NCBI GenBank assembly: GCA_018857735.1
Contig: JABMCL010002073.1
Coordinates: 1,408,501 to 1,472,500, forward strand
Direction: 5' to 3'
DNA from: Alviniconcha marisindica
Lineage: Eukaryota > Mollusca > Gastropoda > Provannidae
Length of the DNA stretch: 64,000 nucleotides
Made by a program: the position numbers and the translations under genes. Shown here piece by piece: positions 1 to 10,260 of this stretch; the first letter of the stretch is position 1; each line of letters starts with the position of its first letter. Under the pieces are notes generated by a model. That model was given only the letters and a program-made list of their open reading frames with translations. It was not told the DNA's origin and made no database searches.

Positions 1-710
1 GTGCGTCTGTGTAGTTCATTGAGCAAGCAAACTAATGACTATACAAGTAAGTGGTTTCCATACAAGTAGGTGGTTTGATTTACTGTAATATTTATATACA
101 CATATATCATCAGATTTTTAATAATCCGGATTTAAAAAAAATCTGAATGGTAAATTTACATTTTTTTCATGGTGCGTCTGTGTAGTTCATTGAGCAAGCA
201 AACTAATGACTATACAAGTAAGTGGTTTCCATACAAGTAGGTGGTTTGATTTACTGTAATATTTATATACACATATATCATCAGATTTTTAATAATCCGG
301 ATTTAAAAAAAATCTGAATGGTAAATTTACATTTTTTTCATGGTGCGTCTGTGTAGTTCATTGAGCAAGCAAACTAATGACTATACAAGTAAGTGGTTTC
401 CATACAAGTAGGTGGTTTAATTTACTTAATATTTATTGACACATATATCATCAGATTTTTAATAATCCGGATTTTAAAAAAATCTGAATGGTAAATTTAC
501 ATTTTTTTCATGGTGCATCTGTGAGTCTGTGTAGTTCATTGAGCAAGCAAACTAATGACTATACAAGTAAGTGGTTTCCATACAAGTAGGTGGTTTAATT
601 TACTATAATATTTATTGACACATATATCATCAGATTTTTAATAATCTGGATTTAAAAAAAAATCTGAATGGTAAATTTACATTTTTTCATGAGCAAGCAA
701 ACTAATGACA
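1..710. repeat. 171-bp tandem satellite, about four units, running off the left edge
   Basis: Units start at 1, 172, 343 and about 521, with a truncated remnant at about 688-710. Units 1 and 2 look identical; units 3 and 4 differ by a few substitutions and small indels. Each unit contains a near-palindrome centred on AATCCGGATT, flanked by CAGATTTTT and AAAAATCTG, so a single strand can fold into a hairpin. No coding capacity is visible. The array begins at the first base of the window, so its true length is unknown. Confidence 0.95.
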
Positions 711-1748
711 ACATATTAACATTGAAAGTAACATGTACATTGGTTTTGAGTGCTGTAGATATCAACATTAAATAGTACAGAAAAGGTGGAATATTTTGTT
801 TGAATATTGCAAAGTTTGAAAATACTTAAACTGCCATATGATTGTGTCCAGAAAGGATTCTCTTCTTTTGGTTCATACAGTATGTGACCAAGACTCCCGT
901 AAGTGTGAAATGACCTAGTTTTAGATTTAGATTTTTTTTCTTTCTCAAAAGATGAGAACTGCAGTTCTCAAAGGTTGTGTGGGGCATGAAACTGATACAT
1001 CCTGCCTGTTGTAAGGTAGGTTTATGGATGCTGTATGAACAAACAAACAAACAAATGCCAACAAAACTTTATTTTCATCAAAGCATAATGTGTGAATTTA
1101 AGGATAACCACACTCCACACAACAGCAACAGATAATTGTATTTGCTAACAGTGCTCATGCACAGAAATGTGCAAACAACTTAGAGCCTGGTATTTGTTTT
1201 CAGTGAAAGTCACACACTTAGTCTGTGTTGTTACAATGTAAAACAAAAGTGTCTACTTGTTACAGACACTTGTTTTACATTCTGACAGTGGTTTAGTAAA
1301 ACAAACTTTAGAAACAAAAGTGAAAATGGTGTCCAGTAAAAAGAGTGAAAGAAGCAGAGAAACAACTGAATTTAAAGACAAATGCATCATGGACCTACAT
1401 ACACATGCACACATGTATGCTTGCATGCACCCCCCCATGACAACCCCCCCCCCCCCCCCATGACCCCCGCCCCCCCACCCCCCACACCTATTTCTGGCCC
1501 TCTAAGTGAGAGTCTAAAAGGGTACTGTGACTTACCCCAAGTGTTATGGACAAAAGCAATATCTGTACCTGTATGTCCACATACAGTACAATACAATACA
1601 ATACAACTTTATTGTCTCTGTGTAGAGAAATTTGCTTTCTGGCTCATCATTTACATAAAAACATTCAATTCAATTAACAATAAAACATCAACAACTCAAT
1701 AAAACACGGAGCTAAAAACTGGTCAAATACAAGGAAAAAACAATAACA
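711..1748. other. Non-coding stretch, probably intronic to DDO1
   Basis: No exon was found. Positions about 965-1035 resemble the start of intron 2 of the second oxidase gene (20,143-20,225), sharing a CAAAGGTTGTGT..GGGCATGAAA block followed by ATACATCCT. This suggests the stretch belongs to the duplicated unit, although the block could also be a dispersed repeat. A C-rich run lies at 1,430-1,490. A short repeat with ATACAATACAACTTTATTG begins near 1,585. Confidence 0.5.
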
Positions 1749-1777
1749 ATGTACACACACACACACACACACGCACC

Positions 1778-1811
<34 letters not shown>

Positions 1812-1985
1812 TTATTCTTCTGGCTCACCAATAACTTAAAACATTCAATAAGTTACAATAAAACAAAATTCCTTAAACAACAAAACATTAAAATCGAAAC
1901 ACTCAATCGACCACAACACATAAATTATAGGCAGCATTTATGAAGTAATATATTAAATCCAGGCAGTATATAATTCTTCACACAT

Positions 1986-2028
<43 letters not shown>

Positions 2029-2345
2029 CACACAAACATTATTCTTCTGGCTCACCAACTACTGAAAACATTCAATAAATATTATAATAAAACAATCATT
2101 CCTTAAGTAAACATCAAACACTAAAATTGACCGCAACATATAATATATAGACAGCATTTATGAAGCGACATTAAATCCAGGCAATATATATATATAAATT
2201 TCACACACGCACACACCCACACACACACACACACACACAAGAAACAAGAAAAAACGGGGAAAAAACGATTGCACACGCACACACACATGCACACACACGC
2301 ACCCCCCCCCCCACCCCCCACCTCCCCATCCCACACACACATGGC
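1749..2345. repeat. CA microsatellites separating two copies of a ~170-bp segment
   Basis: CA/CGCA arrays occur at about 1,753-1,811, 1,983-2,034 and 2,201-2,345. Between them are two diverged copies of one segment (about 1,811-1,975 and 2,038-2,190). Both copies begin with ATTCTTCTGGCTCACCAA and run through a CAGCATTTATGAAG block to ATCCAGGCA. The arrangement suggests duplication of a microsatellite-plus-flank unit. Reading frames through it are low-complexity artefacts. Confidence 0.85.
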
Positions 2346-2565
2346 ACACACTCATATGCATGCACACAAGTAAATTGTCATGGGCACTTCTGCACACAAT
2401 TATTATTAGTCAACTCAGAATTAAGACGGTATGCTAATATATCATAAACCTGAAGTATACTGGGTTATTTTACCAGTGAGTTGAAAGAGTAACTTAAACA
2501 TCCATCTGATCAACACTATCACAGGGTAAGTAAAACTGAGCCTTGAAACCCACAATGCGAACATA

Positions 2566-2826
2566 TTAAGTAGCCTGAGAATTAAAAACAGAAATAGCAC
2601 TTGGGATAAAAGATTTTTTGTACACATTCTTCCTGGCAATCGGCACTTTGTATTGTCGGCCCAACCAGACTTTCTGAAACTGAGAAAAGAGGGGGTGCTT
2701 TGCGTCGTCTAAGATCCGTGCAGTTTTCCGTTCAACTGCTGTAAGGTAGAGATCGCTTAGGGAGTCTTGTTTTGCACCAATTATCTTTCCTGCCATCCCA
2801 ACAATACGTACATGTGACATCTTCAT
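2566..2826 (-). pseudogene. Non-LTR retrotransposon remnant (reverse-transcriptase C-terminal region)
   Basis: The minus-strand translation contains RTARILDD..HPLFSQF, then LGRQYKVPIARKNVYKKSFIPSAI. This matches the conserved C-terminal block of LINE reverse transcriptases (A-R-x-I-L-D-D, then H-P-L, then G-R-x-Y-x-V-P, then N-x-Y-K-x-S-F-I-P). Only about 85 codons remain and no polymerase motifs are nearby, so it is a dead 5'-truncated fragment. It lies in the expected exon 3-exon 4 interval of the first oxidase gene. Confidence 0.75.
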
Positions 2827-2938
2827 CAGTTTGTAGGTATGCTACTTAAATCAATGAGTGCCAAACTTAGGATGGTGATAATACTGAGCTTCACTTGCTT
2901 GTATCACGTCGTTGACCTTGACCTTACATTACTTGCAG

Positions 2939-5900
2939 GTACGGGTGTACTTTTATGACCGTCATCACTCAGCCCCAAAAGTTTATGCCCTGGCTGATGA
3001 GAAAGTAGGTACTTTAATAAGCACCACAGAATGACATGGAACTGTATATTTTTTCTTTTAGTCGTCTGTTTGAGATGGCTCAATTTGTCTGATCAGTAGA
3101 AGACACCGCTTGCGAATATACGCTTACAAATTGATGTGTTTTAGGGGTTGTACCCTCACTCCAACAGGTAGCTGAAAAGTGTTTTTTTTTGGTGTATATT
3201 TTATGAAGCCAGAAACATTGGAGCCACAAGCACAATTGTGAAAGAGGCCAAGCAAAAGGGTTACTTTTGATGATCATACATGGTACATCACTCCTTGTAT
3301 GTAAAAACTGAAATATATGTGTTTGTAACTTATGTAAGCAATGTAGCTTTTTATTGTTTTTGTGTTGTTTTTAAAGATGATTTCCCTGGAAACCAATTCA
3401 CCCTGGTCACTAAATGAAACCCATATGGTCATGGCTGAAAGAAATATACTAACAATAGTTAACCTGTTTTGATATTCTATTTTTACTTACTCATTTTTTG
3501 TATTTTTATATTTATGCTGCTTATGTGTGGTTCATGGTTGTCTGTGTGTTGTAGATTTAGAGAACAGGGTGGTATTGTGGAATTTCGTACTGTTGGAAAA
3601 TTGGAAGAGGTATGTTTTTTTGCTTATTAGTATTATTATTTTTTTCATTTTTTTTCTTCAGATGAAATATCTTTCTATCTCTTAATGCGATAAATACTGC
3701 TTTTTGGTTTTTATATATATGTCAATATATTGCTTTTATATATTCTTAATTTTTATGGATGTTACCAAATTGCATTCTTCAGTTTTGCCTCAAATTGTTG
3801 AGTTACTAAAATGTATTTACTGCCTCTGTTTTTTTCGTGTTCTTGCTTCTTGTTTTCTATCCTCTATGATGTACTCACATCGTCTCACTTACTGACGTAC
3901 TTATCTCCCTTATGCCAGGTATATGACTTTAACCTTGCTAAACATCATGGGTGAAAAACCACACATGCTCTCTGTCTCATGCGCATGTTTAGAACTCACG
4001 CAATGTTGATACTATTGCAATGAAACATTATGACTTTGCTCACCAAGCATCATCACATGTGTTACCCACTCTGGCATGGTTCACCCTGATATAACCGCAC
4101 CGGTTGTCTGGGCGTAAAACACCAACTTACTTACTTACTTACTGGCATGGTTTTGTCAGTAAATCAAGAAGTGAATGCATAAGCAGTAAAGTTATACTAT
4201 ACATTGTGGGTGTGAAGACACCCATACTTCAGAGAGGAAACCTTATGCACAGTACATCAAGGGTGTGAGTATACCATACCTCAGAGAGAAAACTATACAT
4301 ACTGTACACCATACTTCAGAGAGGAAGCCCTACATGTGATATGTCATGAGTGTGAGCACACAACACTTCACAGAGGAAACCATACATATATGCAGTACAC
4401 CGTCTTCAGAGAGGAAACCTTACATGCAGTATGTCATGGGTGTGAGCACACCATCTTTCAGAAAGGAAACCATACGTACAGTGCACCATACTTCAAAGAG
4501 GAAACTTTATGTGCAGTATGTCATGGGTGTGTGTACACCATACTTCAGAGAGGAAGCTGCATGTGCATTGTCATGGGTGTGTATACACCATACTTCAGAG
4601 AGGAAGCTGCATGTGCAGTACACCATACTTCAGAGAGGAAACCTTACATGCAGTATGTCATGGGTGTGGGCACACCATACTCCAGAGAGAAAACCATGCA
4701 TGCAGTACACCATAGTTTGGAGAGGAAACCTTACATGCAGTATGCCATGGATGTGGGCACACCATGCTTTGGGGGGGAGGGGGGGGATAAAAGTCGAGGT
4801 TTTGTCAGGGATAGGAGAGTCTTTCTCATCGTATGCCCAAGCACTTTCCATCTAGAATTTTAAAATAAATTTTTAAGATAGGTCATATCATTGAGGAAGA
4901 CTGTCAGATTTGTAATGGGTATTTTCATTCTGTAATTGAAAATGCCTTCTTTTGTTTAAATAGCTTGCAGGCTTCTATGACGTTGTGATGAACTAGCTAC
5001 AGTATGAAGAATTCTTATATGTATTGTGGGATGAATGAGTATTCTTAACTTTCTGTTTGAAAATTCTTCTGTTCTATACAAAGCTTGCAGGCACCTATGA
5101 CATTGTGGTGAACTGCTGTGCATTGGGTGCACAACAGTTATTTCAGGACAACGCCATGTATCCAGTCAAAGGGCAGTTAGTGCATGTAAGTTTGTCTATT
5201 CTCTTTGATTCTTTTGAAGTCTGAAGTAGTGTGACAGTAACCTAGGCATGAAAGAACTACTGAGCAGATAAAAATGTTACAGTGGCACTGATAATAGCAG
5301 GTAGTAATAGCTGTATGAAGTTCAAGTTCTGCTTCCTTCATCTATTAGGCGTAGCCACAATCATCATTTTGATTATTCAGCCATTATTAAGCATTGCCTG
5401 GGTGGTTTCATGCTTTCAGCCACTAGACCTTCTCTTATCGAAAGCTGGACAATGAGATCTTTGATGTGTGCAATGCTCTTGTGAGTCTGCACAGCTGTTA
5501 GTTGGGAAGAACTGAAAAAGTCACTAACCTTGCGCAATAAAGATCCAACTTTTGGAGATTTTTACGCAAATTTAAAGGTGGAATCTTACAAAAGCATCTT
5601 CCATCACATTAGTTTCTGTCTGTTAACAATGTAACCACTGGCTTCTTTCCATCTCTCCATAATCTGTGTCATTTCCAGCTCATTCAAGAATAGTTTGCTG
5701 TACCTCAGCCTTCTTTCTTCAGTGTTGAAAATATTTTATTCTGCAGCTGTTGCACTGTTCGAAACACAAGTATTGCCTAGAATGACATAGATTATGGAAA
5801 GATGGAAAGAAGCCGATGGTTACATTGTTAACAGACAGAAACTAATGTGATAGAAGATGCTTTTGTAAGATTTTGGGGTGCGTGGGTGGAGGTGGTGAAG

Positions 5901-6132
5901 AGGAATATTGATGTTCATTACTTTGGTTTATTATTATTCACTTGGAGTTTATTCATAATCATCTGTGATTTCCGATCCAAGATAAGCAGTCTCATGCTGT
6001 TTTTGTTTTTCCTTCTTATGTCTGGAAGCTGTAAGTTTTTTTTAGCATTGTTATTGAATATTATTTGCAAAGCTTCCATGCTGCACAAACACACACACAC
6101 ATGCATACGTATGCACACACACACACTATCAA

Positions 6133-6215
<83 letters not shown>

Positions 6216-8834
6216 AGTTTTGGAAGATGTCCTCTAACTGTTGAATATTTGAAACCATGTTTAATGTGACTGGATCATTGCCATATGGAGCAACTCCTGC
6301 TTGGTATAGTATACACTGGTAGTTTTATATCAGACATTTTTCAATGTGTGAAGGTAAAAGCCCCTTGGATCAAGACTTTTATCTACTGTGACAGCAAGCA
6401 TCCCACCTATTTCATTCCACAGTGAGTACTGCTGGTATACAAGCGTGTGAAGTTTTACTTTGTTGCCATTTTGTGCTTCTTTCTTTACCGACTGTACATC
6501 TCCCGTATTCACTTAAGAAATTTAGCTTGACGTCTGATGGTATGAATATTATTATTATTTTATTATTATTATTATTATACATTTTAATAATATCGTTTCT
6601 TCTTCTTTCTGCCTGTACCATTATTAATGCTGCACAGTTCCCTAAAATGACGGGAATGGCCAGCTTTGTGGCTGCTGGTCATTAACGGAAGAAGAAGTAT
6701 GTTTAGGTAACAACTGATTTGCTGTGTTTTTACTTTCTTTTTCCTTATATATTTAGCTATATGTTACAGGTTTTTGTTGTCTGTGTGTGTAACTGAATTT
6801 GATGCAGATTGGTCTGTATTTTTCCAGTGGAGATTCCCAGTGGCTAACATCCAAATGTTTCTTTTGTTTATGTGTGTTTATAAGTAGTCACAGAGTAATG
6901 TTATTCCACACTGGCCTGCTAGAGCAACAATAACTTCACCGAGGTTTTACATGTCAGCTGAACTTTCTTTTCTTTTCTTTTCAGTGATGATTATATTATC
7001 ATTGGAGGCACTCGTGAAGAAGGCAACTACAGTAAGGATGTCAGTGCAGAGGTCCAGCAAACCATTCTTGAAAGGGCCGCGAACATTCTGCCTCAGGTCA
7101 AGGTAATCATTCACTGAAAACAGAAATCAAGAAAATTTAGCAGTTGTGGCAAGAGATGTTTTTGGGGTTGTAAATTTTCAGTCAAAATACTACATAATTT
7201 AAATTTTCTTACACTGAAAGTTTTGGCATACAAATTATGCTGAAATTGTACAAGTAAACAGGTCTGGGCATTGTTAGTGCTATGGCCAGTGCAGACTGGG
7301 ATCAAAATAAAGAGGCGTTTGTATCTGGTTGGGCAAAATAGACGATCTTTGGAAATCCAGGGGACTGCACTCGGTAAATGCCTACGGGCATGGACCTGTA
7401 TATATAGGTCCATGCCTGCGGGTGTAGCGCAGAGTAGGCACACTTTTGTTGGGGGTACAGTGTGCATGTGAGGAAGATGACGGATACCCATAAACAAAAG
7501 GCAGAAAAGGCATAAAAAATGCTGATCAAGCACTCACTGTTCGTGGGGAACATGCAGATCGGATAGTAGTTCCCCCAGCTGGTAGTCTAGTATAAATTAT
7601 AATAGGTCCATGCCTGAAGATTAAAACTGTCGCAGATCGGCTCTTCTCTGCTGCCATCTCCATCCAGGGGACTTCACTCTCCCAGAGTAAGAAAACATTG
7701 TCAAATTATTTTCGCCTGTTATTTCCGGAAATCATCTATTCACACAAGTTTGCTCAAAATGAATGTGTAATAAATGGTAATTCATCATATTATGCTATGG
7801 ATACATGCAGTAACAAGCATTTAATTAGATTTTATATGAAGTTGTTTATATTGTGTGCCTGTGTCAGATGTGGTCTTAATAAAAAAATAAAAAAGTTGGT
7901 GTAGGGAGCAGAGGTGGTGGGAAACTGGGCAGGTTCGAGACCATCACGAGATCCAATGCGACTGGAGAAACAGCTCTTCACCATCAATGGCAAGAAACTC
8001 AGAGTAAGTTGATATTGCAAGTGAGTCCCTTTACACACTAAACTGCTGTGAACATTAGAATTGTTTATCCATCGTAACCGTTTACTCTTACGAGCTAAGG
8101 AAACTGTGTTGTTGGATATTTGATTGCCCTTCTAAAGTCTTTAGAACAGCTGGCATTAAAAAACAACCAAGAATGTTTGGCATTCACAGCCACTAAATAT
8201 CTGCCTTTCCTCATCTTTTGTTATCTTTCAAAGCTCAGCTTAAAATACGCCTCTTCCTCACTGCCTCTCCAAGATATCTACCTATCTGTCTGCATACCTT
8301 GAGCAACTTTAATTATATGTTGTAGACACCGAATGAAGAATGGCTGAATTAGCTGGATTTGAGTGTTATTCTTTATTTTGTATATGTTTGAGTGTTGTTA
8401 TGTGTATGCTTGTTCATTGTACTGATTTTATGTTTGTTTCTTTGTATTTGGTTGATCTTGTATAGCACCGTGAGCTCATGATTTCTTCACAGGGTATAGT
8501 GCTATCGAAGAGGATTTATTATTAAGACAAAAACATTCAACCTTTATTTAGACTGGACAATACAGTGTGCAGTTTTGGGGACAGAACTACCTTCAACAAA
8601 TGAAAACAGTGCAGGCAGACAGTTACAGTGTTCCAAAAAATATTTTTAAATGGTATGTATAGCTTGCAGACATTATCATGCTCATCTTGCACTCTGTTTT
8701 GTGTACATTAACAGGTGGTGCACAACTATGGGCATGGAGCCAATGGCATATCATTGAGCTGGGGAACCAGTATTCGAGCTGCCAGAATGGCCAAAGAGTG
8801 GGCTGAGGAAATCCCCCACTCATCCAAACTTTGA
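2939..8834 (+). CDS. DDO: D-aspartate/D-amino-acid oxidase family gene, copy 1 (exons 4-10 only)
   Basis: Seven exons: 2939-3004, 3555-3609, 5084-5185, 6354-6421, 6985-7102, 7905-8003, 8715-8834 (stop TGA). All junctions are GT-AG and phases join without a stop, giving 628 nt (about 208 residues). The family oxidatively deaminates D-aspartate or D-amino acids with FAD in peroxisomes, producing H2O2. Visible family features are the TYFIPH and GGT block in exons 7-8, the carboxylate-binding Arg in SRPSRD (exon 9), the HNYGHG signature in exon 10, and a C-terminal SKL peroxisomal signal. Exon lengths equal those of copy 2. The FAD-binding N-terminal exons 1-3 were not found; they may lie upstream of the window or be lost. 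Exon 9 has a purine-rich acceptor and exon 4 a GTAGGT donor, both weaker than in copy 2. The reading frame is intact, so the copy may be functional. DDO rather than DAO is an inference. Confidence 0.88.
4070..4142 (+). mobile_element. SINE-like 3' tail
   Basis: The segment CACCCTGATATAACCGCACC..GTCTGGGCGTAAAACACCAAC followed by an (ACTT)n tail resembles the conserved 3' ends of SINEs in mollusc genomes, where GGGCGTAAAACACC precedes a simple-repeat tail. It sits in intron 5 of the first oxidase gene. The 5' boundary is not clear. Confidence 0.45.
4215..4775. repeat. Degenerate dimeric tandem repeat, ~84-91 bp higher-order period
   Basis: About 12 half-units begin with CTTCAGAGAGGAAAC or close variants (for example at 4312, 4403, 4489, 4540, 4627). 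They alternate between a ~50-bp form containing CAGTATGTCATGGGTGTG and a ~34-bp form. All lie in intron 5 of the first oxidase gene; the second gene's intron lacks the array. A 175-codon plus-strand frame stays open across it because the repeat lacks stops in that phase. There is no start context, splice logic or recognised domain, so I do not call a gene. Confidence 0.8.
4963..5015 (+). pseudogene. Fossil duplicate of oxidase exon 6
   Basis: From 4,964 the sequence CTTGCAGGCTTCTATGACG continues into a degraded copy of exon 6. It reads L-A-G-F-Y-D-V-V-M-N and then meets TAG, where the true exon 6 at 5,084 reads L-A-G-T-Y-D-I-V-V-N-C-C. The following intronic sequence (TATGTATTGTGGGATGAATGAG) also resembles the sequence before exon 6 in copy 2. 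This is a small local exon duplication, about 120 bp upstream of the intact exon, now inactivated by a stop. Confidence 0.75.
5582..5872. repeat. Inverted repeat: two 92-bp arms, 107-bp loop
   Basis: The left arm (5,582-5,673) and right arm (5,781-5,872) are reverse complements with five transition differences by eye, about 95% identity. Both arms contain the palindrome TGTTAACA. It lies in intron 6 of the first oxidase gene; the corresponding intron of copy 2 lacks it. Transcribed RNA would form a long, nearly perfect hairpin. It may be a fold-back element or MITE. Confidence 0.93.
6086..6212. repeat. CA microsatellite in DDO1 intron 6
   Basis: This is a (CA)n array with two short interruptions. 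It is inserted between blocks that are adjacent in copy 2 of the gene (TTTTTAGCATTGTTATTGAA upstream and CCTCTAACTGTTGAAT downstream; compare 23,010-23,095). Its expansion therefore post-dates or differs between the duplicates. Confidence 0.95.
8130..8530 (+). mobile_element. Truncated LINE 3' end (CR1/L2-like) in DDO1 intron 9
   Basis: Around 8,228-8,262 the plus strand reads S-F-K-A-Q-L-K-I-R-L-F, the typical last block of a LINE reverse transcriptase (SFK..LKT.LF). It is followed by a 3' UTR ending in TATAGCACCGTGAGCTC, a GGGTATAGTGCTAT block and a TTATTATTA tail. This is the classical 3' end of L2/CR1-type LINEs. The copy is severely 5' truncated and not coding. Confidence 0.65.
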
Positions 8835-9880
8835 AGAGATGATACAACAACATGGCTTTTATGTTGCTTTCTTGTGAGATGTTCTGTTGTTTTTATGTGT
8901 GTTTTCTTGTTTTAGGGCTGTGACTTGGGTTTTTTATTTTTTTGTTTTTATTTTTTGTTTGTTTGTTGGTGATTTTTTTGTTTGTTGGTGAATTTTTGTT
9001 TTTTGTTTTGTTTGTTTGTTTTGTTTTGGGGGGAGGGGGGTCTTTTAGTATGATACATACTATTCATTTGTAAAAACAAACAAAAATATGAAGAAACTAA
9101 AACTGCCTGTATTCAACTGTCTCTTTGGGGTGTATGAAAAATGATGGGAGTCTGTTGATCAGTGCTTATTTTGCCTTGAAGCTGTCTGTGACTGAGGCAT
9201 CAGGAAAAAGACTTGAGTGTACATTAGTTCTGAGAGACTATGTAAGCAAAATGTTTCAAAGTTTGCATGGTGATAACTTCCACCATCACATTTTCAAATC
9301 AGTCTTGGTGACTTTTACATAATTTCCTGGTCACAGGAGCATGAGGAGTATAAAGGTTCTAGTTGTCGTATCCAATAAAGTCAAAAACTTTGCATAAATA
9401 TTTATGCTGTTACAGCATCAAGCACATGCGCTTGTGCCCTTTACATGCATTTGGGGTAGGTATGCATGTATTTCATGACTGCAAAAAAAGCCTTGTGTGA
9501 CAGAGAGCTCTTTTGCACATTACACTTTCATATCAGTTACAATAACCTTGTGTAAAATTCAAAGCTACTGCAGCTGTGGACAAGTGAATCTGAAAGCTGT
9601 ATTTCTGCAGTCGGCTCTGCAGAATCAAGTTCTGAGTCTGTATGGTTTGTGCATACATGGACTAGATCAGTCGGAAAAATACTTTTCATGACCTGGGTAA
9701 TAATCACTGAATCAGCATGTTTCCTGCCTGATATGAATGTTGGCAGTTTCTTAGATGGTTTTTGAATCTATGTTGTGCATCAAGATGTCTGTTTTTAATT
9801 TAATAGCCACAACTCCTTTTCAAAGTCACAGAAGAGCATGTCACAGGCAAGAGTGCTTTTGAAAGCATACTTTATTGTAC
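8835..9880 (+). other. DDO1 3' UTR and 3' flank
   Basis: After the stop codon comes a T/G-rich stretch with a GTTTGTTT-type simple repeat (8,930-9,045). A poly(A) signal lies at 9,374. Positions about 9,510-9,790 align with 27,326-27,730 downstream of copy 2, including the shared TGCATACATGGACTAGATCA at 9,650 and 27,591. The tandem duplication therefore includes at least about 0.9 kb of 3' flank. No other gene was seen. Confidence 0.6.
9374..9379 (+). terminator. Candidate poly(A) signal of DDO1
   Basis: This is an AATAAA hexamer about 540 bp after the DDO1 stop codon, the first that I see there. The cleavage site cannot be fixed without transcript data. Confidence 0.4.
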
Positions 9881-10003
9881 TTACTCTTGGTGACAGAAAT
9901 ACTACTTACTTTTGGTGACAGAAATACTGCTTACTTTTGGTGACAGAAATACTACTTACTTTTGGTGACAGAAATACTGCTTACTTTTGGTGACAGAAAT
10001 AAC
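9881..10003. repeat. 25-bp tandem repeat, about five units
   Basis: Units start at 9,881, 9,906, 9,931, 9,956 and 9,981, with consensus TTACTTTTGGTGACAGAAAT followed by ACTAC or ACTGC. The two endings alternate (AC, GC, AC, GC), which implies a 50-bp higher-order unit. It abuts the SINE-like element that follows. Confidence 0.95.
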
Positions 10004-10016
10004 ACTCCGGTAGGTA

Positions 10017-10260
10017 GGTAGGTAGTGTTGCTTAATGTCCTCAGATGTCAGTTGACATATTAGGGACAAGCTGAGACCGATGCCGAAGCATGGTTCAGTG
10101 TAGGTTGGTGGTGTTGCTTAATGTCCTCAGATGACAGTTGACATATTAGGGACAAGCTGAGACCAATGCCGAAGCATGGTTCAATATAGCTTTACGTCCA
10201 CGGAAACCAGAAGGCTCGTTAGGACGGACAGCCCAGGACAGCCACCTCGACTCTCACACA
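10017..10260 (+). mobile_element. SINE-like dispersed repeat, family S1, copy 1
   Basis: The core reads GCTTAATGTCCTCAGATG, ATTAGGGACAAGCTGAGACC, GCTTTACGTCCACGGAAACC and ends in GACAGCCACCTCGACTCTC. The same core occurs at 14,739-14,885 (plus) and 36,475-36,645 (minus). In this copy the first ~80 bp are duplicated (10,023-10,101 and 10,109-10,186). No coding potential. Confidence 0.8.

Noticed and set aside
820..835. Exon-3-like ACTTAAACTGCCAT near 825 in the first oxidase copy
   Set aside because: It lies upstream of the intron-2 homology, the match is only about 14 bp and no reading frame continues.
4336..4863. 175-codon open frame as a gene
   Set aside because: It is created by a tandem repeat lacking stops in that phase, sits inside an oxidase intron and has no recognised domain.
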